64,000 nt of DNA, from the NCBI RefSeq assembly GCF_921293095.1, contig NC_060246.1:83759030-83823029 (forward strand), in the 5' to 3' direction. Shown here one piece after another: positions 44,875 to 58,700 of the stretch. The position numbers and the translations under genes are program-made. A model generated the notes under the pieces. The model saw only the letters and a list, made by a program, of their open reading frames with translations, did not search any database and was not told the origin of the DNA. The first letter of the stretch is position 1; each line of letters starts with the position of its first letter. Source of the stretch: Ischnura elegans. Lineage: Eukaryota > Arthropoda > Insecta > Odonata > Coenagrionidae.

Positions 44875-47800
44875 TCACTTCTGAGAGAGGGCTGATTTAA
44901 CCACCCTCTCAAATATGTTGAGTCCAGCTTGGTTAGCTTCTTCGTAGCCGACCATTTTTTCTTTACACCTCTTGTACCATGCTGAAAGATTCGGATATTT
45001 TGGTCCAATAGGGATAAGGACCTGAATAATTGCAAAGAAAAAATACAAAGAATTACTTATCTTAATTTAATTTAATAACAGACTTTAATAATATGCTATA
45101 ATCACAATGAATTCCAGCAAAACATTATATGGAAAAAAATTGAGTGGCTTGCGAAATGTCATGCATGCGATCATAAGGAAAAAAGTCCCACCAAGACTCT
45201 GCAACAAAATTCATTGAAAGGCTAAATAGTCTTTATTTCAGTCATTTCGAAAGAAAAGCATTATTCTCACATCGAGTAAGAATGCCTCATCCGACAAGTA
45301 GGCTCACCTCATTAAGGATTATATATTTGTCTATTATGAGCTTCACCAACATGAATTGTCGATGTCCCATGCAATACAGAGAATACAATACAAGGCGAGT
45401 GTTGAGGGGTGATCACCATTATTTTGGGCCAATATGTCTCGTCATTCACACATCATAGAAGAGAAAAGACGTGAACTACAGTTAAGTCCCGGAATTTATC
45501 AAGAGAAGAATCGGGAACTGTACTTCGACCCCTTGTTTTTAAACCCGGGGGAATTCGTTCATTCCCCTTTCGTAATGCAAATGAAAAAAATGCACCATGT
45601 ATTCAATCTGACCGAGAAGACATCATAGCACCACATAAATCGGTGGAAGAATTTTTATCTTTCTTTGACCAATATTTCTATAGCAAATTTTTCGCACGGT
45701 GTCAGTGAAGCAAAGGTCAGGCAAATATTATTTGGCGTCTAAAGTAAAAAAAAACGTTAACTTACTTCCAATTGAACTGAATGTAAAAATGCATGTGTGA
45801 ATGTGTTTTTGTCCACTTTCATTAACTTTAATAGTACACCCATTTTCAATGCTTTTGCGACGTGCATGTAATACAGCACCTGAAGATGATGCAAAAGGGT
45901 TGAAACTAGTTGCACAAGTAAAGTAAATAAAAGTAGACATCTACGGCACCTTTTATTATTCCATATCATTATATCCCGGATGAAGCCTTCGGACCCCCCG
46001 AACAAAATTCTCCAATGCGAGGTGGTCTGAAGAAAGGAGCTGGCTCAATATGTGATTATCACATGTCTGTGGCTTAGTCCGGGGTGAGATCTACCCTCAC
46101 CTATTCACACCAACCACCGGGTTTAATCACTGGGTGGGTGGGCGACTGATCCACCAATATGTTACACAGGGATGCCGACTTACAAAAAATACTGTGGGGC
46201 CCAAACCGGAGATCTTGCCCCGGGAAATTTTAGAAGTAGTGAGTTTTAAGTTTTTTAAGCATTTTAGAAGAGCCATATGATCAATATTAGAACCCCGATG
46301 ACTGAAATCTCGATATCTGGACACTCCGGGGAAAATCAACAAGCCTGACACATTTTTTCCTCACGCCCATATCGAATTTTTGAGAGGGCCCGGGCCCCCT
46401 CAGGCCCCATGGAGTCGGCGCCAATGATGTTACACAATATCTCGCCAAATACAAAAGGTCATAAAATTCAAAAGGTAGTTGGGCATCGATATGTGGTATT
46501 TATGTATCGACAGACACTCACATCCAAAGAGGAAACTGTGGAAACACAGCAGAAATCGGCAATGGTCATATTTTCTCCGGCAACCCATTCGTTACAGTCC
46601 AGAAATTTTTCTAGGAAATGGTAGGCTTCCTCCACATCTCTTCTTACTTCGGCACCTATCGCTGGCTTTCCCAAAAACAACAGCGGATGCTGAAAAAAAA
46701 CACAATCTATTAGGAATATTTTTGGGACCTTAGTTCAAAAAATTTACACAAGTTTAAGAGGCTATATAACGTACGCAGGGACATATTTGAAAATTTAATA
46801 AGCAAAAACCGAGATTTTAGGATGTTAGAAACATGAATATTTTTCTTTGAGCTGGCAAATATTTTAAATGGTAGCCTCAAGAAAAAACACAAGCTAACGT
46901 AAAAGCAACATATTTGGAAATCATTATTAACTAATGAAGAATGAATTTCAAATTGTGACTATTATCGTAACATCAAAATATTCTACGAGCAGAAAAAATG
47001 TATTATTGAGAAATGTGATTCATGAACAGTTTATCACTACTTCTGAATGATATCTTATTTGGTGAGCGGACCATGGGTGAGATATAGGGACGCTTCCCAC
47101 ATGGTCAAGACTATAATTTCGACTCAATGGGAAAAAATAATTCTTTCATAGCCCTGAGGATGATTTTAAATAAATCGAAACGTTTGCTATAACTTGTTTT
47201 ACATTGACCTAAACTCCAAGAAATATTATAAAATGTATTAAACAAGGTCAAGAATAGAAGAGGAAAAAAATAAATCATTTTCGCAATCAAAAGTTTCTTT
47301 GATATCGTATTTAGATATTTCGGATATGTGGTCAACTGAGGAAGTTAATTTTTCAATTAGAAATGGTCCTTCAGAAATAACTTAAAAACCTGAATAATGA
47401 CTTTTATTAATCATCAGTGTGACGTTACTTTGACCTCGCATCTACATTAGGTGAGGAAGGTTTTAATTCAACGTAAGAATCGACGGCAACGGTACCCCTT
47501 CCGAGACTTACAATTATGTTCCTTAGCCTTGGATGGAGAATCCCTGAGTCGAAATGCAGCCTTTGGTCCACGGTGGCTCTTGCTCTTGCCTCCTTTGGGT
47601 ACAAAGAATCATCAGTCCCGTACTTGGTTGCCAGGTAACCAACAATGGCATGGCTAAAATGAGAATAGAAATGGTTCATTAGTGTTACCAAGACGGCGGG
47701 TCTCTGTCAACGTTCAAACGATACCTCAGAACTCTACGGGACGGCACAATACTATTGAAGACGTAGTGGATTCAATTGAAGTCAAAATGCATGAAATATT

Positions 47801-50800
47801 TTTATTCCGACTTATTTCATGAATATCCTTGAGGGGTATTCGTTACAATTTGAATGTGTGAGAAAGCTATTATTTAATAAAATTCCCGTATTGTTACTCT
47901 AGTAAAAAAAGTCGACCCACTACTATACTCCTTTAGGGAATCTATGCAGTAAAATGCATTAATCTCACTTTAGAATTACATTTTCCCCATCAAATAGAGA
48001 TTCCGAGACCCACCCAAATGTTGCTTCTTGGTGTCGCGTGCGATAAATGACGATAACCATCACATTTAATTCAGAAGTTCAGTAGATAATACCTGCACGA
48101 TGCATTTCAAATGAATTTCAATATTGATAATTAAATACCCTAAATTAACTTTTCGTCCGACATTAAATAATATGCCCATAAAGCCAATGATTTTTAAATT
48201 TCATTCTCACAATTAAGGAAACATAAAAGTGAATGGAGCAGTAAATTCCATCTGTAAACAAACTTAGCCAAATTATTGGTTGAAAAATCTACAGAGTCGC
48301 AAGATTTTAAGTTATTTATTTTAAAGAAATAATCTGAGCAGTTTGGGAGGGAGATCATTCATAAGTCGAGTGATATAGCCTCGGGTGGTCGATTCTAAAA
48401 CTATCGTTAAATCTCACAAGAATCCCTTAAAACTTAGTCTCACTCAGGGGCGAAGCTAGGAATAAGGCTGGGGGGTTTCAGGCGCAACTAATACTGGGGG
48501 TCTGGGGATATGGCATACCTGCCGGGGTAAGCGGTAGGTTCAAGGGCCCTCCGCCAGAAAAAATTAAGATAAATGGTTCAATATGGTGAGTTTGTCTCAG
48601 CTCTTGGGGGGGTTTTATCCCCCAAAACCCCCCCTCGCTGCGCCACTGCTCTCACTTGCATATGAAACAGTATTAGCGCTAAGAAGGATTTTAGGAAGTT
48701 CATTGTAAGGTACTTAAATTACTGGTCCGCCTTTTTTTACTTTTTTAACCAAATTAATAGGAAAACTGAGTGGGAGACCGTCGCTAGGGACGCGAGTTTA
48801 AAGTAAGTCCTCGCTTTCGCTTGTAGCGTTTTATATTTTTGTATTGGTGACGCCACATCCGTGAGAGATAAAACGCATGCACCACTGAATCTTTCTTCGA
48901 CTGATGGCAAGTTTTTTCTAACGCGAAGCACCAAATGGTCATTATCCAATCAAAATATATTAATCCATTGAACGATTGAGAGGATAATTTGTTTGGGTTC
49001 ACCAGTAGAATCCTGCCCTCCGAGGCAAAAGCTGCGTTCGTGTTCACGGAGTGCTGGCCAACGAGATCAAATTCGGAAGGTAAGGAAACAAAATCAAGTT
49101 GGTTCTTGTCGAACGGTTACACATGTCGTTCTTGAAGCAAAAAAGTATTGCACGTAAGTGAAAGATTATCTGGGTACATTCAAAAGTGAAAATATGCCAC
49201 GAAAGAAAATAACCAAGAACAGGAGAAGTGCACAGGCGTCATTCTACCTCAATTCGGCTAAAAACATTTTTTTTTAATTTTGCATGTTCTGCGCTAATAA
49301 TTATACTAATCATTATGCCTCTGTTAGCGCTTGCCGCAGAATAATGGCCTTTATTTTACTTTAATCTCAGCCTTGGTTTAAAACACAACCATCGATGCAG
49401 TCACTCAAATCGATTTTATTCCAATTTAGAAATAGGTCGATTTCAATTTTTTTTAATGGAAAAAATGCCTCGATCAAATAGTGCATCCCAAAGTCGACTG
49501 AGTCGACTAATCTTTCAGTATCTGCAAGTATCCCAATAATTATCCTGAAAATATCTTTCTTATTTGATTTGTAGCAACATTTCGCAAAGATATTTATAGA
49601 ACTTAATTTTATCACACTCGGCAATCGGCTTTTTCACGTGAAGTACACACAGCAGGCCAACATTAGCAGTATCGAAATATATCAATTATTCATAGAATAA
49701 AACCCGACTCAGTGGTTGGGAACCCCTACTCTAGTCATCATATCAACCCTTTGCTTCGCAAAAAAATTCCTTGATTGACTATTTCCACTTAGAACTACGA
49801 TAACACGTTTACATAGGACGAAAGCGAGTATCACATCTCGTGGCGTCTGATTGCCTTCATCTTGTAGCTTTTTTTTTCTCCCAGCTCGGCGATCGTATTC
49901 CCTTCATCCAATCCATTGAATTATTTTTTCTGTCCCGTTTGCCCATTATGACCTATCTCTTTCTCACTGAGATGATCGACGAAGAGGTGAACATGGTTTA
50001 TCTTTCACCACATCCTCCTCCTTTGGAATATTCTAAGGAAATGCAGCAACGAGGATTTAGTCATAAAAAAGCAGTGAGAGGGGTTCATTAGTATATACAA
50101 TCTTGGAAATAGTATTATTCCGGCAGGGTTTTACTCAAATTTAAAATTTTGACAGTATAATTGGGTGGTTTACTATTATTTTTTATTGCCTATATCGTAA
50201 GAATATTACTCCTGGAGTACGTATTTCACGCTTTTAGATTTTTAAATGACGATATCTATTTTTCGTGATTAAATGAAAAGTGAAAATTTTCAAGCGCGCG
50301 AAAACGCGACGGCTAAGTAGGAATGCTGGGAAAACCCCGTGTGACGTCATTCTGATTCCCGCTGTCGCCGTGTAAGGTGACCTTGGGGCGAGGATATGGG
50401 GGCCCACTGCAATGCAGGCTGCTAGCAGGTTGCAGAGTAACCTGCTAGCAGGTAGCGCTTGGCTTAAATGAGGATTATTAATACCTTATCAAAAGAAGGA
50501 AACTCTCCGACCATAAGCAGTTTTAATACGTGATTATAAAGAGACGTTTCCCTGAGCTCTGTGCCTCATTCATGCATTGGTAATCTCAGACGATGTAAAA
50601 CTCCTATCGACTCGTATAGAAACTAGGTCCCTGTGACGTCACGTGGAGTGGCATCGCATGGGCGCCAATCTGGCCTTTTTCAAATGCGGTTAAAATTGAC
50701 CATTGCCATTCGTCTAAACTGGAATTTCTAAAACCAAATAATTTGTATATTATGGATACACTAAGGGTGGGTAACGAATCACAAACAATGCATTTCCTTT

Positions 50801-51415
50801 TCTTTGATGAAGGAAACTACCCTATTGGTACGCGCTTGCGATCGTCAGTTAACATTTGGTCACCGCTTACAAATCCAGAGGGATCGCTGACGGAATGGTG
50901 ATTACAGATTTAAAATATACATGGAATAAATCAAGGAGGTAGATTGATTCAAAAATGAACTTCGTTGGCCAGAAAGAGTCGATTGCAACGATGACAAATC
51001 TACAGTCTCAGTAACATTGACAAACGGGTCGAGAAACAGATAAGGCAAGAAGATTTTACTTCGCCAAGCCACGGAAACTAAAAAAAATATATTCCAGGTT
51101 TCTGCAACCTCTTACGGCATTTGCATTCATACCTGTCCCAAATGGTGAAGTCTTCATCCACCAGGGTCGGGACGGAATGTTGAGGGTTCAGCTGCAAACA
51201 AAGCATCGAGGGGGGTCAAACATGGCGCATGAAACGAGTTTGGCAAGCACAAGAGTTGAATGAGCATGCGATACCTTCAGGAATTCCGGTGACATATGCT
51301 CCTGCTTGAGAATGTCCACCAGCTTCATGTTGAATTCCAGTCCCAGGGCTCTACCGGCCAGGAGGACCGCCCTGACCGGCGCACTGTCGTTTAGATAGTA
51401 CAGGTCCAGAGTCAT
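44875..51415 (-). CDS. Glutathione S-transferase, epsilon-like, complete, 5 exons
   Basis: This is a cytosolic enzyme that joins glutathione to electrophiles, in detoxification and insecticide or plant-toxin tolerance. Exons: 51275-51415 (ATG 51413-51415), 51133-51191, 47512-47653, 46522-46689, 44875-45021 (TGA). The total is 657 nt (218 aa), the usual length; all splice sites and phases fit. The N-terminal thioredoxin-fold domain has the catalytic serine at about residue 11 (NDSAPVR), the glutathione-site NPQHSVPTL (49-57) and DSHAI (66-70). The C-terminal domain has DQRLHFDSGILHPRLRNI, then WVAGENMTIADF and PKYPNLSAWYKRC. DSHAI and the QRLHF...LRNI stretch are closer to epsilon than delta (delta usually ESRAI). 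The 3.5 kb intron 2 carries MITE family B and part of the old repeat. No neighbouring GST copy is seen, though epsilon genes often cluster. Confidence 0.93.
48445..48648. mobile_element. MITE family B, complete, 8-bp target duplication
   Basis: The inverted ends are CAGGGGCGAAGCTAGG at the left and, from the right, CAGTGGCGCAGCGAGG. The flanks are GTCTCACT (48437-48444) and CTCTCACT (48649-48656), 7 of 8 identical. G/C-run rich and non-coding; a partial copy is at 36257-36420. It lies in GST intron 2. Confidence 0.75.
50100..50827. repeat. Dispersed repeat copy 2 (empty site) and upstream extension
   Basis: 50442-50827 matches the split copy at 1-1144 and has a single intact TTAA at 50464-50467. 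The upstream part contains a moderately GC-rich stretch (CAAGCGCGCGAAAACGCG, GTGTGACGTCATTCTG) and the repeated word CTGCTAGCAGGT. It probably belongs to the same element, but its left edge is unclear. It lies in GST intron 2. Confidence 0.7.
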
Positions 51416-52870
51416 TTTTCTGGAAAAGAGAAAATGAAAAACGAATTATTTAAGAACCGCAGTCATTTGTTTAGTTGATTTTATATCTTAGGCCACCCTT
51501 GGAGACCTCATGAGACATGGGATCTCGGGACTCTTTCCTCGGAAGTCCTGCACCATGGGGATTACAGACAACTTGAATCAACACATTTCAATGACGTTAA
51601 ATGCAACATTTACCATGCCACGCTGGCTTTTGATTTTCTTGTTATTTTTTCGAAAGCATAATTTGCATTGGTGTGCATTTAAGTAAGCTTTAGGTGGCGT
51701 TGGTCTGGCCCGTCATCATGTCGGCGACTATTATTGTCGAGTACAATGCGCTATGTAACCCTGACAGCAGACATGCAGGCGGAAATGCTACGGAATCAAA
51801 TATTTCCAAATTTTTCTTTTTATGAGCATTTTTTTCTTGGAAGTCTTTCCAGATTGGTGGAGGGGTAAATGTCTGATATTTATAATTGAGATTGAAAAAT
51901 TATTTTTCAGCAAGACAAGTCTGTCATTACTTTGTGCCTGAATACTTTTTCATGTTAATCCTCAAAGTTGATCTTTTCTTGTATTGCATCTTTCCGAAAT
52001 TTCGTGATGAATAACATTTTCCATTCCATGAATTTAATGCGATATGATAACTTTTTCGCGAGGTTCTTATTCGTGTAAAATTCTAACAGTTAATGTTCAG
52101 TAAAAATATGACAAATGTAATGCATACACCCACCAAGACTGCAACTCTGCAGGAGAAAAAAACACCATCGGATTTCTCGGGTTGATTTAATTACGAAGAG
52201 GGCAAATGGTTATTCGCTCATGGTTTCCCGTGATCTCATAGGGATGAATGAAACCTTGTACTGCCTTCTCTATATAAATTGAGTTCAAGAATCGAATTAA
52301 AGGAAAACCAGAGTGTAATGCCGTATAGTTTATCCGTCAGACTGCATTTTTACTCGTCCGAACGCGAGCCGATTCTGAGAAAACTCGGAATGTGTTCGGT
52401 AGAATATTGCGATTCATGAACGTTCGAAGAAATTTACTTGTCTTAGTTTCAATGCCGATGAGGGCAAGAGATAACCTCATGAATTATGAAGGATTTAATT
52501 TCTTAACTAACACACGTTTTTAAGATGGTGCCATATTCTTGATCGGAAAAAAATTACGGCGTCGGAAAAATTATTTCCCCTTTTAGCTATGCACATAACA
52601 GCAAGTATGATACAAGGGCATATACTTGAAGTTCGTCAGAGTCAGAACAGGGGCTATATTATGGACATTCTAATCATGCATTCGCGAAAGTTGGGGTATT
52701 TATACGATGGAAACTCGAAAGCTATTAGGTTCATGAATCTTCTTCCGCAGGTACGTGGTTCCTGGAAACAAAAGCCTTATAGTCGATCGATGCGACGTGC
52801 GTCAATGACGGATTCACGAGTGTCAGCATTAAAGGATAATTTAGTGAGTGATTGGATGTTATTTTGTGTT
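51416..52870. other. GST 5' flank and gene-free sequence
   Basis: The GST promoter should be just above 51415, but no TATA or initiator is convincing. The rest has no supported exon; the frame at 52589-52873 runs into a SINE head and is not called. Confidence 0.4.
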
Positions 52871-52875
52871 TAGTG

Positions 52876-53167
52876 GGCGAGTTTGCGAAGTGGTAATGCA
52901 GCGGGTTATCCATTGCAAAGGCGTAAGAGTAAAAGTTCGAATCTATCCGAGAGAAACAATTTTTCAATGTCATTAGAATGGCAATATAATATTTTTGCAG
53001 GCCTTGGTGGTAAGTGGGGTAAAAGTCATCGCCTACTAATCAAGAGGTTCGAATCCCGCCCGGGTGGATTTTCTCTCATACAGGGCATGGATGTATGTGC
53101 GTGTCCGTCAACTTAATTGTGCGGAAGGACTGTATAGCCCTAAATTCGGCTGCAAAGTAAAGACGAC
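52876..53167 (+). mobile_element. tRNA-derived SINE with two tRNA-like heads
   Basis: The first tRNA-like head (52876-52965) has a B-box-like AGTTCGAATCT. The second (53000-53085) has A-box-like TGGTGGTAAGTGG and a perfect B box GGTTCGAATCC (53046-53056). The unique tail ends CTGTATAGCCCTAAATTCGG and AAAGTAAAGACG. Two heads in a row suggest a dimeric SINE or one SINE inserted in another. Confidence 0.65.
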
Positions 53168-53169
53168 AT

Positions 53170-54809
53170 AATTGTTTTTATTTTCTTACGACTGCACGCG
53201 GGAATATTAAAAAAATATTTTTTACAGAGCTTGGACTAGAACTTACTTATTGCCGCCGGTATAAAGCGCACTTTCTCATCTAGTACGCATGCTTCTGATG
53301 GCGGTCACGAAGACGAATCAATATGCCACATCTAGTTAGCGGATGATCGCAATTTTAAGTCACGCGGCGGGACGAAAATTCTTTGATGAGACACGAGGTC
53401 AACGTTTTTGAAATTAGAACCGGAGCGCCGCTGTGGTCAGTTCGCATTAATTAGGAGGCTTTAATCTCGTTCGTGTATTCACGAGCGCAATAGGTTCGGA
53501 GATGGTACATGGAAGACGCAAGTCTGCGACAAATGGTGACATGGTGAGAGTTTTTGGGAAGACTTGAAAACTGACAGCTGTAAGGATATTCTTCCTCACA
53601 TCAATGATGATGTTAACTTTCGAACTATTTTCCACGATGAGTCTAACCAGACCAATTTCTCTATTGCTCCAACGTAAGTAAAAATAAAATTTTACAATAT
53701 CCCTCATCTTCTTGCTCCTCATGCTAAATCCTTTTAAAACGAATTCTAAAAACTAATAGTGATTCCAGGGTCATTTTAGCGTTCAGTGCTATTTTCTAAT
53801 GCAACTGCAAACGGAAATAAAACGAAATATTTGTTAATAGAACTTTCATGCCTAACTGACGTGAAAAATACTATTGGACATAAATCTCAAAGAAAATAAA
53901 CTTTAGTGAATCCTGATGACTGACGCTCTTCAACTTAAACACAAGGATTATCTCTAGTTTATAATGAATCTAGTCACGTCAGATTTTAGTTAGAAGTCGA
54001 GCATCTCTATGCTTGAAACGGTAAATTATTTCGCAAGTTAAAACCTCAACAGAGAAATATCTTTCGTATTAATTATTCAGGACAGCTTGCTCAGTCGAGG
54101 ACAGCTGCCTAGTCTTGCGAAAGAAGGATTAATGAGATGAAATGAAGCGTGGACACATATTGCCACCGTTGTCATTCTCTAGTCAACGAAAGCGCCATCG
54201 GGTCTACAAATTACTGCCCGAGTATTTTCGGCTATTCGAGAAAAAAGTTTTGCAAACGCTTATGCATTAAGGCCGTTCACGCGGAACTTTGTTGCCTGTG
54301 AAAGTGTAAAACGTGCGACGAAAAACTTTGGGAAAAAACTATACTTTTTCGGAAATTGGTTTTGAAACTGCGGACATTTCTACCGGATACTGCGGCAGTA
54401 TTTGCTTCAGCATGGAAAAAAAATAAATTTTAAGTGAAAGGTATTGTATTTTTTTAAATGAAATGGTCTCTGTTACAATTTAAAATCTATTCCTTCGCTT
54501 CAACGATGACATTTCCTCTCAAAAGTATTGGCTATGACCACACACCGCTCTCCACCGATATAAGTGGTTCATGGGATTCCAAGTCATCTGGTGTTATTCC
54601 CTAGAATAGTAAGTGGATTAATTGTCTTGGTTGAGCTGGCACGAAAGTCTGTTTCTTGATTCTCAAGAGTTCTTGACATTCTACAAGTTACCGTCTTATA
54701 TGCTTAGTTTCCTGCTACCTTTTTTTCCGATTAAATGATAATTTTCACTTTTATAGCACATTATATGAAGTTTTTTTTACAGGCCTCGCTCCGAACTTTT
54801 ACCCCCATG
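53170..54809. other. Gene-free interval
   Basis: Only short frames occur, with no paired splice sites, no terminal repeats and no recognised protein similarity. Confidence 0.4.
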
Positions 54810-54957
54810 CAGTGGCGGATCTAGGATAGGGACAACTGGGGGGCTTAAAATTCCAGGAGTAGCGGGGGTCGGCAAAAATTATCATTCTTTCTAGTGTAAA
54901 TTGAATACCCAAGGGGGGAGGGCTATAGCCCCCAATGCACATTAATTGCACTGCTGA
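54810..54957. mobile_element. Short MITE related to families A/B
   Basis: It begins CAGTGGCGGATCTAGGATAG, has G runs and mirrored C runs (CTGGGGGGC...TAGCCCCC) and ends near TGCACTGCTG. The right end and target duplication are not clear. Confidence 0.5.
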
Positions 54958-55674
54958 TAACAAAGAATGCTCTACACACGAATCAAGGTATTTTCAATTA
55001 TAGCCGAAAATATTCCGCGGCAATACACGCTCATTTTGTCCAAATTTAACAGAAAAACGTAAAATAACTGAAAATGGGCTCTGAGTGCGCTGACTTTGGT
55101 AAAAATATGTATTGAAAATGCTTTTAACTGGTGCATATCCGACAAATTCGGTGATCCAGCAGTTTCATAGAATATTCGAGGCATGATTTGAGTGGATTCT
55201 TGTACTTTATCGCAGTACATATTAAAGAAAGAATATTTCCGCTTACTTTCTGCTGGTATTCGGGACATGACAAATGAAAGCTCTTTGCTCTAATTGTAAG
55301 ATGGAATTGGTTAAGATTCAGCCTAAAGTTCTACTGAGGCAAAATTATGAAATTATTTTAATATTTTGGAATTATAATCGCAGAGATTTTTATTGCGCTT
55401 TCTTCATTAATTATTTTTTTCAACATCATCTCGCGGCGCACAAAAAAAAGCAATGTACTCCAATACCTACGCGAGATACGATCACATATATCTTTTAACC
55501 CTATACCACAAGAAATACTTTCCGAAAATTAAAATCGGGTGACAATCTTTTCGAATAGAGGAAAAACTTAATGTTTTGCTGAAATCGTATTTTTTTAAAC
55601 TTTTACCCACAATGGGGCAGGTGTTAACGTTTTCATGTCGAGTTAAAACTTTGCCAATATCGTTTTAGACTTTT

Positions 55675-55740
55675 CATCTACATCTACATATATGCTACCA
55701 TGAAAGCCGCCTAAATAGGCGTGCGGCGGGAGATGTTAGT
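55675..55740. repeat. Fragment with the 'CTACATCTACAT...GCCGCCT...GGCGTG' motif
   Basis: This matches a short conserved motif I associate with widespread arthropod interspersed repeats (CATCTACATCTACATA then an AAGCCGCCT/AGGCG pair). A weaker match is at 59118-59150 (GCAAGCCGCCTCAAGTGGCG). The parent element is not identifiable here. Confidence 0.4.
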
Positions 55741-58700
55741 ACACTATCCGTTTACGCATGAAAAGGAAATTCGAACACGACGATTAACGAAATTATGACA
55801 AACAATTATTTAAGTCCTTTATTGTTCGGAGGAAAAACGAATTCCCATACTTATCGATTCGGCAAAATAACTCTCTAATTTATCGTATCTGTCGAACCTG
55901 TAAATATAATGGAGTTCTGATACAATGTTCTCCGTGTGAAGATTTCTATTCTCAATTGCAAAAGCAATCTACGCCTACAGGAGTCCCACGCCAGATATAA
56001 TGAAATAATATCCATAACCATGGTGACCACCTCGTTGCGAACACGGGAATTGTGTCTTTGAACACGGGATGCTTCCACGGCGTGTTTCGTTCATCAAGGT
56101 ATGCCAGTGGCAGCAGCTTCAGCCAAGCCTTTGGGAATTTAACCACGAGCATATCCCCTTTCTTGGGCAATAAGAGCTTGAAAGGTTAATGCGACAGTGC
56201 ACTTTTCTCGGAAAAAGAATACGAGGCCGCAATGCGAGCATTTCTGCAGTGTATATAGATAGGGGACGGTGCGGGGGCATACGAAGTAATCGCCAATATT
56301 TTAGCCTTGCACAAAAGCATTTTCTTCTACTGCGCTACTTTATGAAGATGAGAAAAATAGGGTCAGATAGCATATAAACACTAAAGACATAAAATTTATC
56401 GAGCAAAAAGAAAAAGCATTCAAGGAAGGCCCATAACTATTTGATTCCTTTCTTAAGCGAACTTCAGAATGTTAGCGCAATGTGAGGTAATGCCAGTGTT
56501 CTTACCTCACCATAGTGCGTAGCTTTTATGTTTGTATCATTCATCAAATGCCATCTCACGAGCGAAGCGTCCGTCGCTATCGCTTAAAAATATTATAAAA
56601 TACCTAGGTATAAATCCAAGCTATGGCGTACGCTGGCGAGCACGTTTCACAGCCTCCATTATAATTGCGTGGGAAATTCACAGTGAAACGTGATGGATGT
56701 CTGATAGAAATTATGAAATCAGATGCAATTGATAATTTTGAAAAGATTACTTTTTTATGCGTCTGTCGCAACATAAGTCTCACCACTCTGAATATCAGCT
56801 ATTAAAAATCCGGAGCCATAAATCCCTTTGAGTATTTTTCACAAACCAGTTTCGAGATTGAAAGTAAAGAGTACATTAAAGGTTCGTGAAGATATACTTG
56901 GAGAACCAAATGGATATGGAAAGATATCCGACTGTGAAGGAAAATGAATATGCTTAATGCTATTATGACTCATTCCGGAGGCTTGAGGCCGTTTAGGCTT
57001 CTATAAGAGTTCTATATGACCATGGCTAAAATACCTGCCATACCTTTCTACAGTTTGGAAAAGCATCATTTATCTCAGCTTAACGCTGGGCCCGTCCTCG
57101 ACGTGTTTCTTCAGATTTTCTTTCGCGATAGCTTAGTAAAATGTGTCCGCAAGAAAGATATTGACCGCGCTCGGTGTGGAAAATTTTTCCCTCCCTGATG
57201 GTGTCATGGAACGGGGAACGAGTAAAATACCGTCAGCGATGCGACATATTCTCCGCGTAGAAATTGGGGTATTACGTTTGAGATGTTTTCAATGACTGCC
57301 GATTTCACATACACCTTTCGTTAGGAAACAGCGTTTTGGGGGAAAGACTACCGATAGTAAGGAGTGCTTCTAGTACAGAGCTCAGAGCATTACAAAAATA
57401 TAAATATATACTAAATAGGAGTTCTTGAGGGTTTGGGTATATTATTAAAAAAACTTGCCAGACCAAGGAATAGGACGAAAGAAGAGGAAAAAAACTAAAA
57501 CATCGAGAATTAAATAGATCGCTGACTGAAAACATGGTGATAGAGTAATCACATGAATCGTCTCTCACAAAGAAGACCATAAAATATTAACTCTAATGCT
57601 AGTTGTAACACAAGAAAAAGATAGCTCGTTTGTGGCATCATTGACACCATTGTGTATTTCATTTAAGGATATTATTAAGATAAATAATACTGGTCATTGA
57701 ATAAGCACCTCGAAATTTGAGATAAAAGGCGCTGATCAAAGGCGCGTCTTTTTTCCGCTTGATGAAAGCCACGCGCTTGGTAAACTGGATGACTTCATCG
57801 CTTATTACTATCATAAAAGGCAGGATGAACTTTTCAGTTCAACTTTAATTCGCGTGCCTCGTAGGTATTCCCTGGCTAGAAAAATAATTGGATTTATTTA
57901 AATGAGAGACCTATTCTGATTTAATGTTTCGAGAAAGACGCCAAAAAGGTATGAACAAGGCAAATCTTCCTTTGAGATAGAAAAGTAGCCACCAATCCCA
58001 TTATACGAGTGCTCATTAAAAATTCACGTTCAAGAGTGAATATACGCAATCGCACTCACCGAGATACATGTTAAGTTTTCAATACCAGTTCAAGGCGAAA
58101 CAACCTTCACAGCATTGGCAGTTGAGGCGGGAAGGACGTTCACTCCTGACGAGCGAGCAACTTGAAATGGTAGGTTGGATCTCTGGCAGCCGCAACAATG
58201 AATATCAAATTACTAAAAGACTGTACTCCGAAGGTCTTGAGGCGTATCTTTAGAGAAAAAATAACTATTCTACGATACAAGCACGACTTCCATAACACTG
58301 CAATCAACTTTGGGTATTTTTTTTTTAAATTCTTTCACGTGATAACAGAATATTAATTTTAATGCGATTGCGTCTCCAAGTGTAACCCCCAAATTAAAAC
58401 AAGATAAAACATTATAGAAATCCTGACTCACAAGATCAATTTTTTCCGTCCCTTCGAGAGATAACTCTAGCGATAACTTTTCAAGGACCAAAGAAATTAT
58501 CGCTCAACCATTTTCATCATTTTCTGAATCATTTTCTTAATCATTTTCCGAATAACACGTTCATTGCTCCATCCCTTTCGCCACTTTTCGTTCTTAAAAC
58601 TGTCATTCAATTAAAAGCCAAGCGTGGCGTTACAATTGCTCTTGGCGGCCGTGTGTTCTGATGGGCTAAGGGACGGTGCAAGCTATGGTTTCGACGGCTG

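Noticed and set aside
55952-56170. Minus-strand frame MPKKGDMLVVKFPKAWLKLL
   Set aside because: It looks protein-like but has no acceptor/donor pair or recognised family, and no neighbouring exons.
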